The notes under the pieces: model-generated
Told to the model about the DNA's origin: nothing
Database searches by the model: none
What the model saw: the letters and a program-made list of their open reading frames with translations, nothing else
Shown here: in pieces, positions 10,103 through 21,510 of the stretch
Numbering within the stretch: the stretch's first letter is position 1
Layout: every line of letters begins with the position of its first letter
Origin: Hippopus hippopus
Lineage: Eukaryota; Mollusca; Bivalvia; Cardiida; Cardiidae
DNA: 64,000 nucleotides
NCBI GenBank assembly: GCA_946811185.2
Contig: OX328099.1
Location: 68,204,714 to 68,268,713, forward strand
Direction: 5' to 3'
Position numbers and translations under genes: made by a program

Positions 10103-13100
10103 ATGAATTTTATACGTAATATTGGTAATGTAGCTAGACAAGCTGCGTCTAATGTTTACTCTGGAGCAAGACGACTAGCGTCAGCCGTTGTTCCAGAACC
10201 CATACAAAGAAGAATAACTGATTTTGGTAATTGGCTAACCAGTAATGTAGAGACAACACAGATACCACAAGTGTTGGATGAAACTGTTGAACATGTTAGA
10301 GAAAATTACCCCCCAAGGCAACCGTTTGAGATTAGAGTTGCTCAATCCGCATTAAGAGGATTTACTACAGAATATTTTGTAGAAGGAAGAGAAGGATTTT
10401 TACCACAAATGTTTTTAGAATATGCACGAAGAATATGCACGAAAAAGTTAACCTTGTTTTAACATGTATGATGAGAATAGCTGATACAAATGAAACAGCA
10501 CCAAAATATTTTAATTCTGGTGATCCAATAATTAATTTAGAGGGGGATGATGAAAATGAAATATATGATAATATGAAAGAAAGAGTATTAGAACATATGA
10601 CAACATATGAAATGGAATATAACTATTGGACGTTTTCTCATATAATTGATTTAAGATTACATACTGTATATAATCCGTTAAGAGGTAATTCATATTTTCC
10701 TTCACCCCCTAGAATAAGAAATACAGGGGGTGTTATTAATATTCAAAATAGAGATGAAGAATGTTTTACATATTGTTTTTAGACATCTAAATCCTAGAAA
10801 AAATAATCCTGAAAGGATTAATGACATAGTACCTTTAAAAAATACATTAGATATGAGCGGAATAGAATATCCTGTTTCTTTAAAAGATATAAATGAATTT
10901 GAGAAGCAAAATCCAACAATATCCACAAATGTATTTGATTATAATAGTTATGTTTATCCGCTTAGAATTACCAAATTTACTGAAAGACCACGTCATATAA
11001 ATCTTTTGCTTTTACAGAGAAGAGGAAATTTCCATTATTGTTTAATTAAGGATTTTAGTCGATTGATGTCATCTCAACATTCAAAACATAATGGGAAATT
11101 ACATTTTTGCCCAAGATGTTTAAATGCATTTTCCAAAGAAAATTCTTTAGCAGAGCATATTGAATACTGTAATGAACACGAAGCAGTTAAAACAGTATTA
11201 CCAAAAGAGGGTTTTTTTACAGCATTTAAAATTTTTTATAAACAAGAAAAGCTTCCTTTTGTAATTTACGCTGATTTCGAATCTATTTTATATAAGATAG
11301 ATACCTGCGCTCCTAATCCGGAAAATAGTTACACAAAACAATATCATATACATGAACCCTCAGGTTTTTGTTATTACATCAAATCACGTTTTGAGGATGT
11401 ATATCCTTCAAACATAGTACAATATACAGGAGAAAATGCTGCACAAAAATTTATAGAATACTTAGAACGAGATATTATAGAAATTGATAACATACCACCC
11501 AAGAAAATGATGTTTACGAAAAACAATAAAATATTTTTTAATGAATCAACTAAATGTTGGATATGTAAAAAACCATTTACTGAGGATGATACTAATGTAA
11601 GGGATCATTGTCATTATACAGGAAAATTTAGAGGAGCTGCTCATAATACATGTAATTTAAATTACAAAAGACCTAAATTTACACCTGTATTATTTCATAA
11701 TCTTGGTGGATATGATAGTCATTTATTCATAAAAAATCTTAGTAGGACAGAGGGGGATATTGATTGTATTCCTAACAATGAAGAAAAATATATAAGTTTT
11801 ACCAAAAAATTACCTATAGAGTATACAAATGAAGATGGAGAAATTAAAACTAAAACTCATAAAATCAGATTTATTGATAGTATGAAGTTTATGCTGATAG
11901 CTTAGAAAATTTAGCAGATAATTTGAAGAAAAAAGATTTTATAAATTTAGCGAGATATTACAAAAAAGAGCAATTTAATTTGCTTACTCAAAAGGGAGTT
12001 TTTCCGTATGAGTACCTTGACTCATTTAAAAGATTAGAAGAAACTAAACTACCCCCCCAAAGAAGAATTTTACTCTAGACTTAGAGATGAACATATTAGT
12101 GATGAGGATTATGCACATGCACAAAAAGTTTCGAAAACATTTGAGATGAAAGCTTTTAAAGACTATCATGATTTATATGATAAAAGTGATGTTTTACTCT
12201 TAGCAGATATTTCTGAGAACTTTAGGAATGTTTGTCATAAGAATTATGAATTGGATCCAGCATGGTATTATACATCACCAGGATTATCTTGGGATGCTAT
12301 GTTAAAAATTACAAAAATAAATTTTAGAGTTGATATCAGACATAGATATGTTATTAATGTTCGAAAAAGAGGTTAGAGGGGGAGTATAAATGATTTCTAA
12401 GAGATATGCAAAAGCAAATAATAAGTATATGGGAGAAAAGTATCATCCTAGTAAAGCATCAAAGCATAATATATACTTAGACGCTAATAATCTTTACGGA
12501 TGGGCAATGAGTCAAAAACTTCCTACAGGAGGATTTAAATGGATGATTGAGGATGAATTGCAAAATTGAAAAATCATTCATGCATTTTAGAAGTTGATTT
12601 GGAGTATCCTAAGGAATTGCATGATTTACATAATGATCTTCCTCTCACCCCAGAAAGAAAAGAAGTAAACAAAGTTGATAAAATAATTCCTAATTTATGG
12701 GATAAAGAAAAATATGTAATTCATCATGAAACATTAAAATTATATTTAAATTTAGGTTTAAAGATTAAAAAGATTCATAAGGGTATCAAGTTTGAAGAGA
12801 GTGAATGGCTTAAACCTTATATTGATTTGAATACAAAGCTCAGAGCCAAAGCAGAAAATGTGTTTGAGAAAAACGTTTTTAAACTTATGAACAACTCAGT
12901 CTATGGTAAAACCATGGAAAATATCAGAAACCGAGTTGATGTACGATTAGTTAATAATGATTTAAAGGCAGAAAAGTTAGCTGCTAAACCAAACTTTTAT
13001 CATTGTAACATCTTTGATGAAGATTTAATTGCTATTCAAATGTAATTTAATAAACCGATTTATTTAGGAATGTGCATTTTGGATTTAAGTGAAACTTTGA

Positions 13101-13650
13101 TGTATGATTTTCATTACAATTATATTAAAGCAAAATATGGTGATAAAGCTAATCTTCTTTTTACTGATACTGATAGTTTAATGTATGAAATTGAGACGGA
13201 AGATTTTTATAAGGATATATCTGATGATGTGCCGGATAAATTTGTTACAAATAATTATCCTATAGACCATTCGTCAGGTATTTTAACTGGGTGTAACAAA
13301 AAAGTAATTGGAATGTTTAAAGATGAAGTGGAGGAGAAATTATTGTAGAGTCTGTTGGGCTTAGAGCTAAACTATACTCTTACAAAATGTTTGATAGAAA
13401 TGAAAGCAAAAAAAGTATGGGGGTGAAAAAGCAAGTAGTAAAAAATAGTATTACGCATGATGATTATAAAAAATGTTTATTTTTAGGAAAGGAACAACAT
13501 AGAACAATGAATGTAATTAGAAGTAGAGGACATCAATTACATACGGAGGAAATAAACAAAATAGCATTATGCGCGAGCGATGATAAAAGACATATATTAG
13601 AAAATGGTGTGTATACATTAGCGTTAGGACATTTTAAGGGAGATGATTAA
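10103..13650 (+). pseudogene. polB: Protein-primed family B DNA polymerase, multiply broken (element 1)
   Basis: Recognisable in order: an Ala/Arg-rich N-terminus (MNFIRNIGNVARQAASNVYSGA) unlike that of element 2; an OTU-like region with DEECF (frames break near 10440 and 10780); a C2H2-like finger near 11105-11170; an exonuclease motif YADFES near 11265; an HNH/EndoVII-like zinc module CWICKKPF...RDHCHYTGKFRGAAHNTC near 11560-11655; a second exonuclease motif NLGGYDSHLF; polymerase motif A (NNLYGW near 12487); motif B (NSVYGKT near 12895); and motif C (TDTDS near 13163). At least eight disruptions are seen, including near 11890, 12050, 12360, 12566, 13045 and 13345. Confidence 0.9.
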
Positions 13651-14004
13651 AAAAATCGCACAGACGCACAGACGCACGGGCTAATTTAAAGGAAGATGCT
13701 TAAATATGGTTGATGATAAATATTTAAGCATAAAAATGGTTAAAAAGGTTTGTGGTTAGATGGTTAAAGTTTTGTGGTCAAAGGTACTTGAACTGGATCT
13801 CTCCTTTTACATCTACTTTCGAAACTTGCTTTTTTAAAAATATATGTATATATATTTGGAAAAAAAAAAGACAGAAAAAATAAATTTTTACTTTCCTGGA
13901 TTGTTTTTGGTAGGGAAAAACGATTTTTTACTGCTCTTAGACCATGAAAGAAAGTGTTACCCTTTCATTTTCTGATGTAAGAAAAATTTAGAATTTGAAT
14001 AAAA
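13651..14004. other. Junction between element 1 and the HSPA12-like gene
   Basis: This stretch holds a short GCACAGAC repeat, AT-rich sequence and an A-run near 13859. No ORF, no terminal repeat matching element 2 and no clear promoter box are seen. It ends at the HSPA12-like start codon, so it may contain that gene's 5' untranslated region or promoter. Confidence 0.4.
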
Positions 14005-14334
14005 ATGGCGACTAAAATGGCAGATGTAAGGCCGAATACGGCCTGTACAAAAGTTGTGGTTGCTCTCGATTTTGGAACAACTTGTACCGGATATGCGTAT
14101 TACTATAAAAACGGCAATCGTGACTTCCAGGACAAAATTAATGCCGAACAATCGTGGACCGGGGCGACTAATGTTAGCACACAGGCACCAACCACTGTGT
14201 TGATGACCCCAGACAAAATATTCCATTCATTTGGATGCGAGGCTGAAAAGAGATATAAACTTCTAGCGCTCGAAAATGAACACCGGGATTGGTACTTCTT
14301 TCGGCACTTCAAAATGGAACTTCATCACAAACGC
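14005..14334 (+). CDS. HSPA12-like HSP70-family protein, first coding exon
   Basis: After MATKMADV, the frame contains the phosphate-binding signature VALDFGTTCTGYAYY (residues 19-33) of the actin/HSP70 ATPase fold. The arrangement that follows (STQAPTTVLMTPDK, FHSFGCEAEKRY, DWYFFRHFKMEL) is typical of HSPA12A/B-like proteins. A GT donor (CGC|GTATGG) at 14335 is the likely exon end; beyond it the frame reads into intron and stops at 14364. HSPA12-like genes are known to be expanded in bivalves and linked to stress or immune responses. A second exon is at 20388-20503. The upstream ATG context is the only in-frame choice near the signature. Confidence 0.8.
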
Positions 14335-14364
14335 GTATGGGTTTATTTACTTTTTTTAAACTAA

Positions 14365-16180
14365 CCTGAGCACAAAGAGCTCAAGGTGAGCTTTTGTGAT
14401 CGTGCTGTGTACGTCGTCCGTCTTCCGTCATCATGGCATCAACAATTAACGTGTGTGCACTCCAAAGGCAACATTTTCAGTCCAATACTTATGAAACTTG
14501 TCTAGAATGCTTGTCTTGATTATATCTGGGAAAAGTTCAAACTGGGTCATGTCGAGGTTAAAAGTAAGACCCTTGGACAAATCTTAGAAAGACATTGTGT
14601 GTCATCTAGAGGGCACGTTTTCGGTCCAATACTCATAAAAGTTGGACAGAATAGTTGTCTTGCTAATATCTCCGATTAATTTGAAAAAGAGTCATGTCAG
14701 GTCAAAAAGGAGATCACTGACAAAATTTTAGTAAAACCACGTTTGCATTCTAGAGGCTACATTTTCAGTCTGATACTCATGAAAATTGGCCAGAATGTTT
14801 GCCTTGATGATATCTGGGACTAGTGCGAAATATGGTAACGTCCGCTCAAAAAAAAAAAAGGTCACTGGCTCAAATCTTAGGAAGACCTTGTGTGCACTCA
14901 AGAGGTCACATTTTCAGTCTCATACTCACGAAACTAGGTCAGAATGTTTGTCTGGACGATATTTCGGACAAGTTTTAAATCGGGTAACATTAAGTCAGGA
15001 AGTAGGTCACTGGGACGAATCTCAGAACAAGTTTAGTGGTTTCAGTGGTTTCCACACGGATGGTTCAACCTTCGTTTCAGGATTTATTCCCATCTCCTAC
15101 ACCTCACATCCATGGTAAAAATGCAGAAGATAATAACCGTTGTAACCGTTATGAAATTTGCAGAACACTCTAATCCATTTTGCTTCTGTTCACTGGATAG
15201 GAGTCGAAGATTCGAACTTGCACTGACTTTACTCATACCTAGATTATCCATTAGGATACATTGTATATATGTTGAACCTGCAATTTCAGAAGAAAGGGTA
15301 GAAAAGGCAAAAGCACCGTTTCTTATGGTACAGTCACAAATAAGGAACTGCCAACAGACAGTGGGCGTTTTCGGGGGGGGAGGGGGGAGTAACTCGGATG
15401 GCGCCCTCCCAGCCGCTGTTCCAGTCGAGCAAGGGCAGTTGAAAATTTGGTCGTTGGATGGCACCCGTTAGAGGTACCAGCTAAAGGTTAATGGCGGCAA
15501 CGTGGTTTTCTGTCAAGGTCATTTAGTACAAAAACATGCCAGCCAACTACGGTTCGATCAATGTCGGGTGTCTTGACGACGTTTGCTTGGATCGAACGGA
15601 AGCTTTGCAATATTATTCAATCGAAAATCGCCTGTTCTAAACAGTGACCGTGCGGATATCTTTTCGGAAAGACACTTCCTGATACATATCTATTGTCAGG
15701 GTATGGGGCGATGTCTGTGCAGGCACCGGGGGTGGCTCTTTTGTCTGGCCAGAATATTTGTCTTGATGATATCTAGAACAAGTTCAAATGTGTGTCATGT
15801 CGGATCGAAAACTTAGATCACAAGGACAAATCTTAGAAAAACCTTGTGTGCACTCTAGAGATCACATTTTCAGTCTGATACTCATGAACTTGGTCAGAAT
15901 GCTTTTCTTGATGATACTAGTCCATTTTCAAATTTTGGTCTTGTCAGGTCAGAAAATAGGTTACTAGGACAAATCTTAGGAAAAAAAAAAAAAAAAAAAA
16001 AAAAAACGTGTGCACTCTAAGGGCCATATTTTCAGTACGATACTCTTGAAAATTGATCAGAATGTTAGTCTTGATAATATTTTGAACAAGTTTGAAACTG
16101 AGGCACGTTGGATAAAAAAGTAGATCTGGAATAAGTTTGAAATTGAGTCACGTCGGGTCAAAAGGTAGGTCACTGGGATG

Positions 16181-16213
<33 letters not shown>

Positions 16214-16433
16214 TGTGTGCACTCTACGGGCCACATTTTCAGTCTGAGACTCATGAAATTTGATCAGAATGTTTGCCGTGATAATGTCTTGAACAAGTTT
16301 TGAAGTGGGTCACGTTGGATAAAAGAAGACCACTTTTTGCGTTCAAATCATTACAACCAGGATGATTTCAACTTTATAAATCCTCGATGACTTTACTTAG
16401 GTGAGTGCTTTAGGGCCAATGACCCTCTTGTTC
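14365..16433 (+). repeat. Long degenerate molluscan repeat with about 165-bp internal units
   Basis: It opens with CCTGAGCACAAAGAGCTCA followed by GGTGAGCTTTTGTGATCG and closes near 16391-16433 with TTAGGTGAGTGCTTTAGGGC and CCCTCTTGTT. Inside are repeated blocks: ACATTTTCAGTCTGATACTC, then CAGAATGTTTGTCTTGATGA, then GGTCACTGGGACAAATCTTA, then TGTGTGCACTCTAGAGG. Units occur at about 14460-14960 and 15750-16330, interrupted by unrelated sequence at about 15080-15700. Two A-runs (about 15979-16005 and 16189-16213) sit at the same place in two units. I recognise this as a repeat type widespread in bivalves. No protein is encoded. Confidence 0.7.
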
Positions 16434-16479
16434 TATATTTTTTAGAAAAGTTTTTGTATACTTATTACATCCAGCAGAC

Positions 16480-16522
<43 letters not shown>

Positions 16523-17095
16523 ATCACAACTATTAAAATTGAGATTGACTTTCGAAAAAATAAACACCACACATTTCAAAGGGAGAAACGGTATTTAAAG
16601 TATTCCACTCACCTTATGCGTTCAAAGCTTGTCGAGGATACAATATGTGATACATAATAAGGGCCCATATTTTCAGTAATGTTTGTTAAGTGTTCTTTGT
16701 TCTATGCTGCTTTCAACAAAAGAATTTTGTAGAGCTTTGATGTATACTCTTAACTATTGCATTACTGCGCTGCATTACTGGACTCTTTTGAATGATGGGA
16801 AACAGAATACTGCAAAAGGGCTTAAGTTTCTAGCTCATTGTTAGAGAAAACAACAGTTATTTAATGCACAGGTTGTACATTTAAAACGGAATACAACGAC
16901 ACATTAATCATCAACTGATGAATATATGTAATTATTACCGCCTTATTGTTCTTCAATAGGAATTGAGTAGACATATGTTACTCGAAGACAACAAAGGGAG
17001 ATCAATGCCTGCGATTGAGGTGTTTGAACATGCAATTCGGTATACCCGGGTAGGTATATATGTGTACATGGATTGACTAATGTATGAATGGACTT
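16434..17095. other. Intergenic or intronic DNA with GA microsatellite
   Basis: Apart from a (GA)n microsatellite at 16488-16520, no ORF, repeat or RNA gene was recognised. It probably lies within the intron of the HSPA12-like gene. Confidence 0.5.
16488..16520. repeat. (AG)n microsatellite
   Basis: About 16 perfect AG dinucleotide units. Confidence 0.95.
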
Positions 17096-17099
17096 TTGA

Positions 17100-17296
17100 T
17101 TGATGGATTGACTGAATGGCGATTTACGCGGCTCTCAACATTATTTCAGGCACGGCATCAGCTCACATATTCATATAATTTATGTCCTAGGTTTCATCAG
17201 TACTATGACAGAGATCTGAGGTGTCTTGTACATGGACAGTCCCGCGAAATCCAGTGCTTTGAGGGGGGATTGAACCCGGGCATTATGGAAAGATGG
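17100..17296 (-). repeat. tRNA-headed SINE, degraded
   Basis: On minus, the B-box-like head GGGTTCAATCC, the body and the 3' end CTGAAATAATGTTGAGAGCC...CATTCAGTCAATC are present. It matches the SINEs at 18681 and 24127 in reverse orientation but is more diverged. Confidence 0.65.
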
Positions 17297-17689
17297 ACGG
17301 GTCGATTTATGAATTGCAAGACGGATGAATGACTACCTTCATGTATAGACTGACTTATGCAAATCTAGCACAATTTTCTTATTGTAATTTACGATCCATG
17401 TTAAGCATAAGGCGCATCTAGTCATTCGCCTTTCCATCTAGTCATCATTTGTTGAACTGGAACTTAAATAAACAAACAGTTTTGAAAAGCGTCATCACCA
17501 CCCTTAATTGCACACATTAATGTGTAAGTTCTGGGTATATATTCACAAATCATTCTGAAGAAGATTCTAAGTATTATTCTCACGAATTTTCTAAATTTGA
17601 AAGTTACACGACCTATGATTACCCAAAGCAAACGGTATAGCCTATCAGAAGTTGATCACTTTCTAAAATTACACCCTTAAGAGTATAAT

Positions 17690-18170
17690 GCATCGGTCTG
17701 TCACTGTCTTCGGCACCTAGGCGGTCTTCCAGGATCCTTAGTGCCTATCGAGTGCAGCATAGTTTTGGGATCCTACAAAGTCTAATGCATTGGTCTGCGA
17801 CTGTCTCTGACACCCTAAGGAACCCCGGTTTAAAATGAAGTCAACAATGTTTGTGACTATCTCTGGCACACTCGCAGACTTTCAGTAAGCCTGGTGCAAG
17901 TTCGAGTTGAGCAAAGTTTCAACTGCAAGCGTTCCATCAAAATCTTATGCACCAGTCTGTGACTGTCTCTGGCATACTTGCAGACTTTTAGGAAGACCGG
18001 TGCCAATCGAGTTAAGCAAAGTTTTAACCGCAAAGGGTCCTTCAAAGTTTAATGCACCAGTCTGCAACTGTCTCTGGCACACTCTCAGACTTTCAGGAAG
18101 CCTCGCGCCAATCAAGTTAAGCATAGTTTCGACCTCTAGGGAGCTCTCGAGTCAGTTAAACTGGTCACTG
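17690..18170 (+). repeat. Tandem repeat of about 104 bp, 4-5 degenerate units
   Basis: Units begin at about 17697, 17793 (truncated), 17851, 17957 and 18060. Each contains a CTGTCTCTGGCACACT block, a GACTTTCAGGAAGCC block, CCAATCGAGTTAAGCA and TCAAAGTTTAATGCACCAG. Units are 80-90 percent alike by eye. Related units occur inverted at 19590-19745. No coding role; the frames open across it are products of the repeat. Confidence 0.75.
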
Positions 18171-18680
18171 TCTAATCACAGCAAAACAAACTAACAAACA
18201 AAAGAAAAAAAAAAAAAAAAAATAAGGTAGTTAGATAGACATTTGTCGGTTGTCAGGTGTATTTAAATGAGTTAAGAAAAGGAAAAGATGATGTTTTTCT
18301 GGATTGGATGTCAACGATGTACGAGTGGCGAGGAGATACAAAGAAGTTTATGAGACGTCAAGTAGTAGGTGATGAACATCTTCCATGAGTTGGATATTGA
18401 ACACATAAGAAAGGCGTGTAAAAGAAACAAATTGTGTTACAGATGTTTTACGGTTTACTAGTATATTACAAATTGAACAGCATGAGACTGAAAGATAGTA
18501 TCATTAGTTAAACTCTTTAAAATCGCCGCATTATCGAATTATTTGATGTTATAATCACTTCACCACTTTCCTTGTTATTGTCAAATGTTTCCACTGTCGG
18601 ACGATAAGTGTCCTCATGGCTAGAATCTAACAATTACTTGCATTTGCCGATGACATATTTCCAAGTTACAGCTTGTCTGG
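18171..18680. other. Repeat-poor DNA, nothing recognised
   Basis: It contains an A-run near 18205-18222 and otherwise unique AT-rich sequence. No supported gene. Confidence 0.4.
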
Positions 18681-18904
18681 GCGTCCTGTGTGGCTCAGTG
18701 GTAAAGTGTAGGACTCGTGATCTGGAGGCCCAGGGTTCGAGCCTCACTGGCTCCACCTGGCTTTTCACAGGAGTGTCACTAGGCAAGACACCTCAGATCC
18801 CTGGCTTAGTACTGGTGAAACCCAGAAAAGATATGAATATGTGAGTTGTCGCTTTGATTTGACTGAAATAATGTTGAAAGCGGCGTAAAACACCATTCAA
18901 ACAT
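18681..18904 (+). repeat. tRNA-headed SINE
   Basis: An A-box-like TGGCTCAGTGGTAAAG and a B-box GGTTCGAGCC lie about 35 bases apart, like a tRNA-derived polymerase III promoter. They are followed by a body with CACCTCAGATCCCTGGCTTA and a 3' end ATGTTGAAAGCGGCGTAAAA plus CACCATTCAAA. The same body and tail recur at 22733 (minus), 24127 and 53758. Molluscan V-, Meta- and Deu-type SINEs look like this; the superfamily is not assigned. Confidence 0.85.
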
Positions 18905-19589
18905 ACAAAATACACCTAATCTATTCTGTTAAGTAAGCTTTACTACTGCCTCTTCGATTCCTCTTTACATTGTTCTTTTGTATGAGACTATTTCATTGGT
19001 CGTAGTTTGCCACTTGCTCTTCACTCACTGATCCTCCTTTCGTATGTTTATTACTCTATATCCTCGGGTCGTCAAATGTCAGAATCTTCGTCCTGGTGGT
19101 GAACACTTCTTTATAACGTAGCATATTATCCCTCCGTTTAAGCTCCTTATCGCATATACCGCATGCGGTCATCTGGACGGTTTATGTGACACTGATGAGG
19201 AGGTGAGGTCACCTCTAAAATCCAGATTTGTCTATGAACGATACGGTAACTTTTCTGTATCAAATTACCCGCGTTGTTGTGGTTTAACTTTAACCGGTAA
19301 GTCTTCTTCTTCTCGTTTCGTCTTCCGCGCCTGTGCTTTTACAGTATCCTCGAAAACAATACCTCTCCTATGCAGTTCACTCTCTGCTTGTTCAACAGAC
19401 TTCTCAACGGGGGTCACAGCCTTTAGAGTAACCAACTCGCTTTTTTTCAAACCTCTGATGATTTTCTTCCATCTATATAATGCATGCTTTTAATGAAGAC
19501 AGAGGTAACATTTGTCTATTAATAATCTTTTCAAAACACCTCTCCCATTTTACTAGGTCGGGTACATAGTTCTTCATTTCTGGTTTGCT
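18905..19589. other. Non-coding DNA, one short minus-strand frame
   Basis: No supported gene. A minus-strand frame at 19265-19450, continuing open upstream to about 19500, reads charged sequence (VEKSVEQAESELHRRGIVFE) that could be an exon or transposase remnant, but no splice signals or known domain were found. Confidence 0.35.
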
Positions 19590-19745
19590 CAGAAGCAGTA
19601 GCACGAGGATGTGCCAGAAACAGTCGCAGACCAGTGCTTTAGACTCTGAATAACCCCTTCTGGTCGAAAATATGCTCAACTTAATTGGCACCAAGCTTCC
19701 TGAAAGTCTGAGAGTGTGCCAGAAACAGTCGTAGACCTTCTTATT
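19590..19745 (-). repeat. Inverted copy of the 104-bp repeat family
   Basis: Read on minus it contains CTGTTTCTGGCACACTCTC, GACTTTCAGGAAGC and CCAATTAAGTTGAGCAT, matching units at 17851-18160. Confidence 0.7.
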
Positions 19746-20387
19746 ATACTCGGGAGGGTCCAAAAAGCTCATGTACATTCACAAAAGATTCCGGTCAACG
19801 TGCCTACATTCCTATGTACATTGATCAAAGTAGGCGGAGTTTTTATCATGCTTTCACGAACAGTATAGATCGAGATCATTTTTTCACAAAACAATTATTC
19901 AATACTGATTTTCTCTGTTATATTATTGGTCAATTTAATCAAAACAGTCCTGTAAAAAAAGGAGTGCACTTGGCCATTTGGTTTTTTATTTACCGATAAA
20001 GTATATGTGTACAGTACGACTTTTCCTAACTAGTAAAGAAATTGAACTATAGTTAAAAGTACGATGCATCACTAATTTATGACGACAATATCGCGTTCAA
20101 CATGCTGGGTGGCCTTTCATCTAAATTTTTCTAACAAGATTGAGGACGTTTGTGGGCGTTTAGTGGGTCTCTTCACGTTCATCGGTATGCACCCCAGGGT
20201 CCGTATTCACCAATGATTCTCAGTCTAACACTCCAGAACATTATTTTCTTTTCTTTAAATGGAAGGTGCGTAAGTTGGATGCTTGCATTCGGTGCTCTTG
20301 CAGGGCTGTGCTGCCATACAATGCCGGTTTGTACATGCAGCTGTTCAGTTGCTGTGGTCTCAAGAGAGAAAAAATAATTCTTTTCAG

Positions 20388-20503
20388 GATCACCTAGAAA
20401 AACAGCAGTGGACCTAAACCTATCAGATATAGCATGGGTGATTACAGTTCCAGCAATTTGGCGGGAAAGCGCGAAAGCCTTTATGCACGAAGCTGCTGTC
20501 AAG
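20388..20503 (+). CDS. HSPA12-like HSP70-family protein, internal exon
   Basis: A pyrimidine-rich acceptor (TTCTTTTCAG, AG at 20386-20387) precedes an open frame reading SDIAWVITVPAIWRESAKAF then MHEAAVK, ending at a GT donor (AAG|GTAATG, 20504). The VITVPAIW...AKxFMxEAA block is the HSPA12/HSP70 segment that follows the region encoded at 14005-14334, with an intermediate block of about 35-40 residues missing. The exon phase needs one base from an upstream exon, while the 14334 donor ends in phase 0, so at least one unseen exon lies between them or the locus is degenerate. The exons for the rest of the ATPase domain were not found downstream. Confidence 0.75.
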
Positions 20504-20555
20504 GTAATGCTTTTTAGCTCTTTCGGCGCCATAGGTGAAAACAGATGCTTTTGCA

Positions 20556-21510
20556 AATGTGGACTTCACGAGTTGACCATAGAAATGTAAAAGTAATCAA
20601 GTATTAATTGACGTGATGTACCTTTTTAACATTCAAAAGCCTGTAAAAAGTGACAAAACACTTGATTAGGGCAGAAGACTTTACCGATCACAAATTCATG
20701 CTGATAAGATGACGAATAAATTTATAATTAATTAATCCCGACCTTTAATGTCCTCGCAATGATACACTCACTGTTAAATTTATACAGGACATGTTTCGCC
20801 GTACATATATCATAAGTGTGTTGTCAGCGGTCTGTACAGCACAGTATGAATCTACGCGGCTCACAAATATCTTGTTAGCTTTAATATGCAATTTATGAGT
20901 AAAAACAGTGCGGATCCTGGTCTTATTTTATGATTGCATGGGCTGATTCGGATATTTACTGTTGACAAGTTTCAGTTGCTTTTTTTTCTCACTATCTAGT
21001 TCATATATGTTAAAACTGTCAAACGTGTTGTACGTAGCGGAAAGGGAGTATTCCTTTACAACAAGGTTTTCAATTGTTTCATTGTAGGATTTGAAACACG
21101 ACGATACAATTTTTTGGGCGTCCGTATAAGTCAGTTTATGCTTCGAAATTCGAAATGCATAAAAGACATTTTTCTATATATAGAAAACATACAAATGGAA
21201 GAAATCTATCTTCAAATGACCATTCGACTGACTTTTATAATGGAATGGCATTCCGTTATTCATTCAAATTCAGTTAATTAGGCATTTTCGTTTTTTCTCT
21301 GTCGCAGTTGTATTTCTCGGTCTTCTTTCTAAAACGCAATGTTTTAAATCATTACCAAACAGCCTTATGTCATGGAGAACCAGATTCGACCAACATCTGA
21401 ATGGAAAAATGGACTTTGATGGTCACAAAATACCGATGATTCCTAGAAAATGGCGAAAACCTGCCTTTCGCAAAGTGGGTTGGGAAAAATTGACTATGTC
21501 GCGCAAGATT
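20556..21510 (+). repeat. Dispersed repeat of about 955 bp, copy A
   Basis: The segment from CAAATGTGGACTTCACGAGT to GGGAAAAATTGACTATGTCG is matched nearly throughout, same orientation, by 56165-57117. Part of it (20640-20800) belongs to a wider family with CTCGCAATGATACACTCACT and GCAGGACATGTTTCG-type blocks. No ORF of note. Confidence 0.8.

Larger units (their letters stand above)
1..13690. mobile_element. Maverick/Polinton element 1, decayed, left end outside window
   Basis: The stretch carries the Polinton gene set in canonical order: fibre, protease and PLA2-integrase on minus, then ATPase through DNA polymerase B on plus. Nearly every gene has a homologue in element 2 (24983-41308). 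No terminal inverted repeat is visible: the left end lies outside the window, and after the polymerase stop at 13650 only a short GCACAGAC-type repeat (about 13655-13678) is seen, so the right boundary is approximate. Most genes are broken, and many CG dinucleotides present in element 2 are CA or TG here, as expected of an older methylated copy. Only the fibre, the 130-aa ORF, the dUTPase-fold-like gene and the major capsid gene remain open. Confidence 0.9.

Noticed and set aside
13655..13690. Right TIR of element 1
   Set aside because: The GCACAGAC repeats only vaguely resemble the element 2 TIR, and the left end is outside the window, so no inverted match can be shown.
15112..15471. Overlapping 119- and 126-codon ORFs on both strands
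   Set aside because: Complementary open frames in a non-repeat insert, with no domain and low-complexity G/C-runs; coincidence.
17690..18170. CRISPR-like or satellite array
   Set aside because: Units of about 104 bp are degenerate, with no separate repeat and spacer; only 4-5 units. Plain tandem repeat in eukaryotic DNA.
18681..18760. Functional tRNA gene
   Set aside because: A- and B-box are present, but the head is fused to a body and tail repeated at several other loci and lacks a clean cloverleaf; it is a SINE.
19265..19450. Minus-strand ORF of 61 codons as a gene
   Set aside because: Charged composition is suggestive, but there is no known domain, no conserved copy and no splice sites; left as an unassigned frame.
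20179..20556. 125-codon minus-strand ORF
   Set aside because: It is antisense to the HSPA12-like exon with convincing splice sites; a shadow frame.
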